Assembly (NCBI GenBank): GCA_030704225.1
Contig: CP131915.1
Location: 372,001 to 436,000, forward strand
Direction: 5' to 3'
DNA length: 64,000 nucleotides
DNA from: Kosakonia sp. H02
GTDB taxonomy: Bacteria > Pseudomonadota > Gammaproteobacteria > Enterobacterales > Enterobacteriaceae
In this document: piece after piece, positions 63,084 to 64,000 of the stretch
Numbering within the stretch: the first letter of the stretch is position 1
Layout of the letters: each line of letters begins with the position of its first letter
Position numbers and translations under genes: made by a program
Notes under the pieces: generated by a model
Seen by the model: the letters and a program-made list of their open reading frames with translations, nothing else
Told to the model about the DNA's origin: nothing
Database searches by the model: none

Positions 63084-64000
63084 TTAGCGTTTGAGGGCAA
63101 AACTGTTGGCGTACTGAGCGGGATGACTGCCATCCCACACTTTCCCGTCAAAAAGCGTGCTGCTGCGCATATCGCTGGTGGGCAAATTGATGCCGCCCAC
63201 CGCCGCTGCGGCGTTTTTGTAGATGTCGGTACGGTTGATTTTTTTGGCGATCGCCAGGTAGTCCGGGTCGCTTTCCAGCAGCCCCCAGCGCTTGTGCTGG
63301 GTCAGAAACCACATGCCGTCGGAGAGATACGGGTAGTTCACCGCGCCATCATTGAAAAAGCGCATGGGATGCGCGTCCTGCCATTTTTTGCCGAGGCCGT
63401 TTTCGTAGTTACCGAGCATCCGCCCTTCAATGGTGTCGGCGGCGGTGTTGATGTAGGCACGCGCCGCCACGGTCTTCGCGGTTTCAATACGGTTGGCATC
63501 AGACGCGTCAATCCAGCGGGACGCATCGAGCACGGCGGCGGTCAACGCACGGGCGGCATTGCCATTCGCCGCGACCCATTCTGAGGTCGTGCCGAGCACT
63601 TTTTCCGGGTGATCCGGCCAGATCTCCTGCGTGGTGGCAGCGGTGAAGCCGATATCGTCGAGAATGGCGCGCTGGTTCCAGGGTTCACCCACGCAGTAAC
63701 CGCTCATGTTGCCGATTTTCATGTTGACCACCATTTGCGGTGGCGGCACCACGACGTTGCGCACGTCATTGAAAGGATGGATCCCGGCGTTCGCCAGCCA
63801 GTAATAGAGCCACATGGCGTGTGTACCGGTGGGAAACGTCTGCGCAAAGGTGTAAGTGCCTTTCGGGCTGGCATCGACCCCTTTTTTCAGCGAAGCGGCA
63901 TCACGCACACCCGCCTCTTTCAGTTGATTCGACAGCGTGATCGCCTGGCCGTTATTGTTGAGGGTCATCAGCACCGCCATCTCGTGCTGCGGGCCGGAAA
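63084..64000 (-). CDS. nasF: Nitrate-binding protein, 5' end outside window
   Basis: C-terminal 304 or so residues of the NrtA/NasF-type periplasmic nitrate-binding protein. The visible part includes SGPQHEMAVLMTLNNNGQ, PPPQMVVNMKIGNMSGYCVGEPWN near the ligand site and FNDGAVNYPYLSDGMWFLTQHKRWG, all typical of NrtA. The frame is open to the window edge, so the internal ATG at 63980 is not the start. It is the first gene of nasFEDCBA; the leader RNA controlled by NasR in Klebsiella would lie beyond the window. Confidence 0.92.
   Translation of the reverse strand, partial: SGPQHEMAVLMTLNNNGQAITLSNQLKEAGVRDAASLKKGVDASPKGTYTFAQTFPTGTHAMWLYYWLANAGIHPFNDVRNVVVPPPQMVVNMKIGNMSGYCVGEPWNQRAILDDIGFTAATTQEIWPDHPEKVLGTTSEWVAANGNAARALTAAVLDASRWIDASDANRIETAKTVAARAYINTAADTIEGRMLGNYENGLGKKWQDAHPMRFFNDGAVNYPYLSDGMWFLTQHKRWGLLESDPDYLAIAKKINRTDIYKNAAAAVGGINLPTSDMRSSTLFDGKVWDGSHPAQYANSFALKR

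Noticed and set aside
1..64000. CRISPR arrays, tRNA or rRNA genes, insertion-sequence transposases, integrases
   Set aside because: None was seen on reading both strands; the repeats present are single REP-like units.

Overview
This window is chromosomal DNA from an enterobacterium, most likely a plant- or soil-associated member of the Enterobacter/Kosakonia/Klebsiella group. The best anchors are the fdnGHI formate dehydrogenase-N operon (with its in-frame selenocysteine UGA), maeA next to sra, an araJ-type exporter, REP-like intergenic palindromes and an assimilatory nas (nitrate) operon of the Klebsiella type. fdn, maeA and sra keep the same relative order as in E. coli, but other genes have replaced those that lie between them there. 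The organism call is inference from gene content and similarity recalled from memory; no database was searched.

Layout. 1-5.3 kb: a truncated membrane diguanylate cyclase, then a three-gene Fe3+/phosphonate-type ABC importer. 5.3-10.1 kb: fdnGHI with recognisable FNR and NarL/NarP sites. 10.1-16 kb: araJ, a structured non-coding block, an ABC-F ATPase preceded by a possible leader peptide and attenuator hairpin, maeA and sra. 16-18 kb: an Aer-like PAS chemoreceptor. 18-26.7 kb: an AapJQMP-type amino-acid importer, a TauE/SafE-type exporter, two MmgE/PrpD enzymes and a GntR regulator; a shared TTGTATAC box links the two transcription units. 26.8-31.5 kb: a BLUF-EAL blue-light c-di-GMP phosphodiesterase, a dCache-GGDEF cyclase and a pyruvate-oxidase-like ThDP enzyme. 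31.6-35.7 kb: alpha/beta hydrolase, NUDIX, and a divergent MFS/LysR pair.

35.8-43.2 kb is visibly more AT-rich and looks acquired. It holds a two-gene unit resembling a pore-forming effector with a membrane immunity protein. Next comes a catabolic operon (class III CoA-transferase, HMG-CoA-lyase family enzyme, MFS importer) divergent from a PrpR-type sigma-54 activator. The intergenic region has a -24/-12-like element and a tandem pair of inverted repeats.

43.5-54.5 kb is a large catabolic locus: class I aminotransferase, free-standing CTP-synthase-like glutaminase domain, DHDPS-family aldolase/lyase, creatinase-type M24 protein lacking metal ligands, enolase-superfamily enzyme, M20 deacylase, polar amino-acid ABC importer, a GntR protein with two apparent winged helices, and an SDR lacking YxxxK. 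Related AATACAAT/TGTAT boxes sit in front of its transcription units, so it is probably one regulon for import and hydrolysis of an unidentified N-acylated or amidated amino-acid-like compound.

54.5-64 kb carries nasA, a nasC-nasB single reading frame, nasD, nasE and the 3' part of nasF, encoding nitrate uptake and reduction to ammonium. The most interesting items are the ABC-F leader region, the GntR catabolic regulon, the sigma-54 operon, the effector/immunity-like pair and the nasC-nasB fusion with an internal ribosome binding site.
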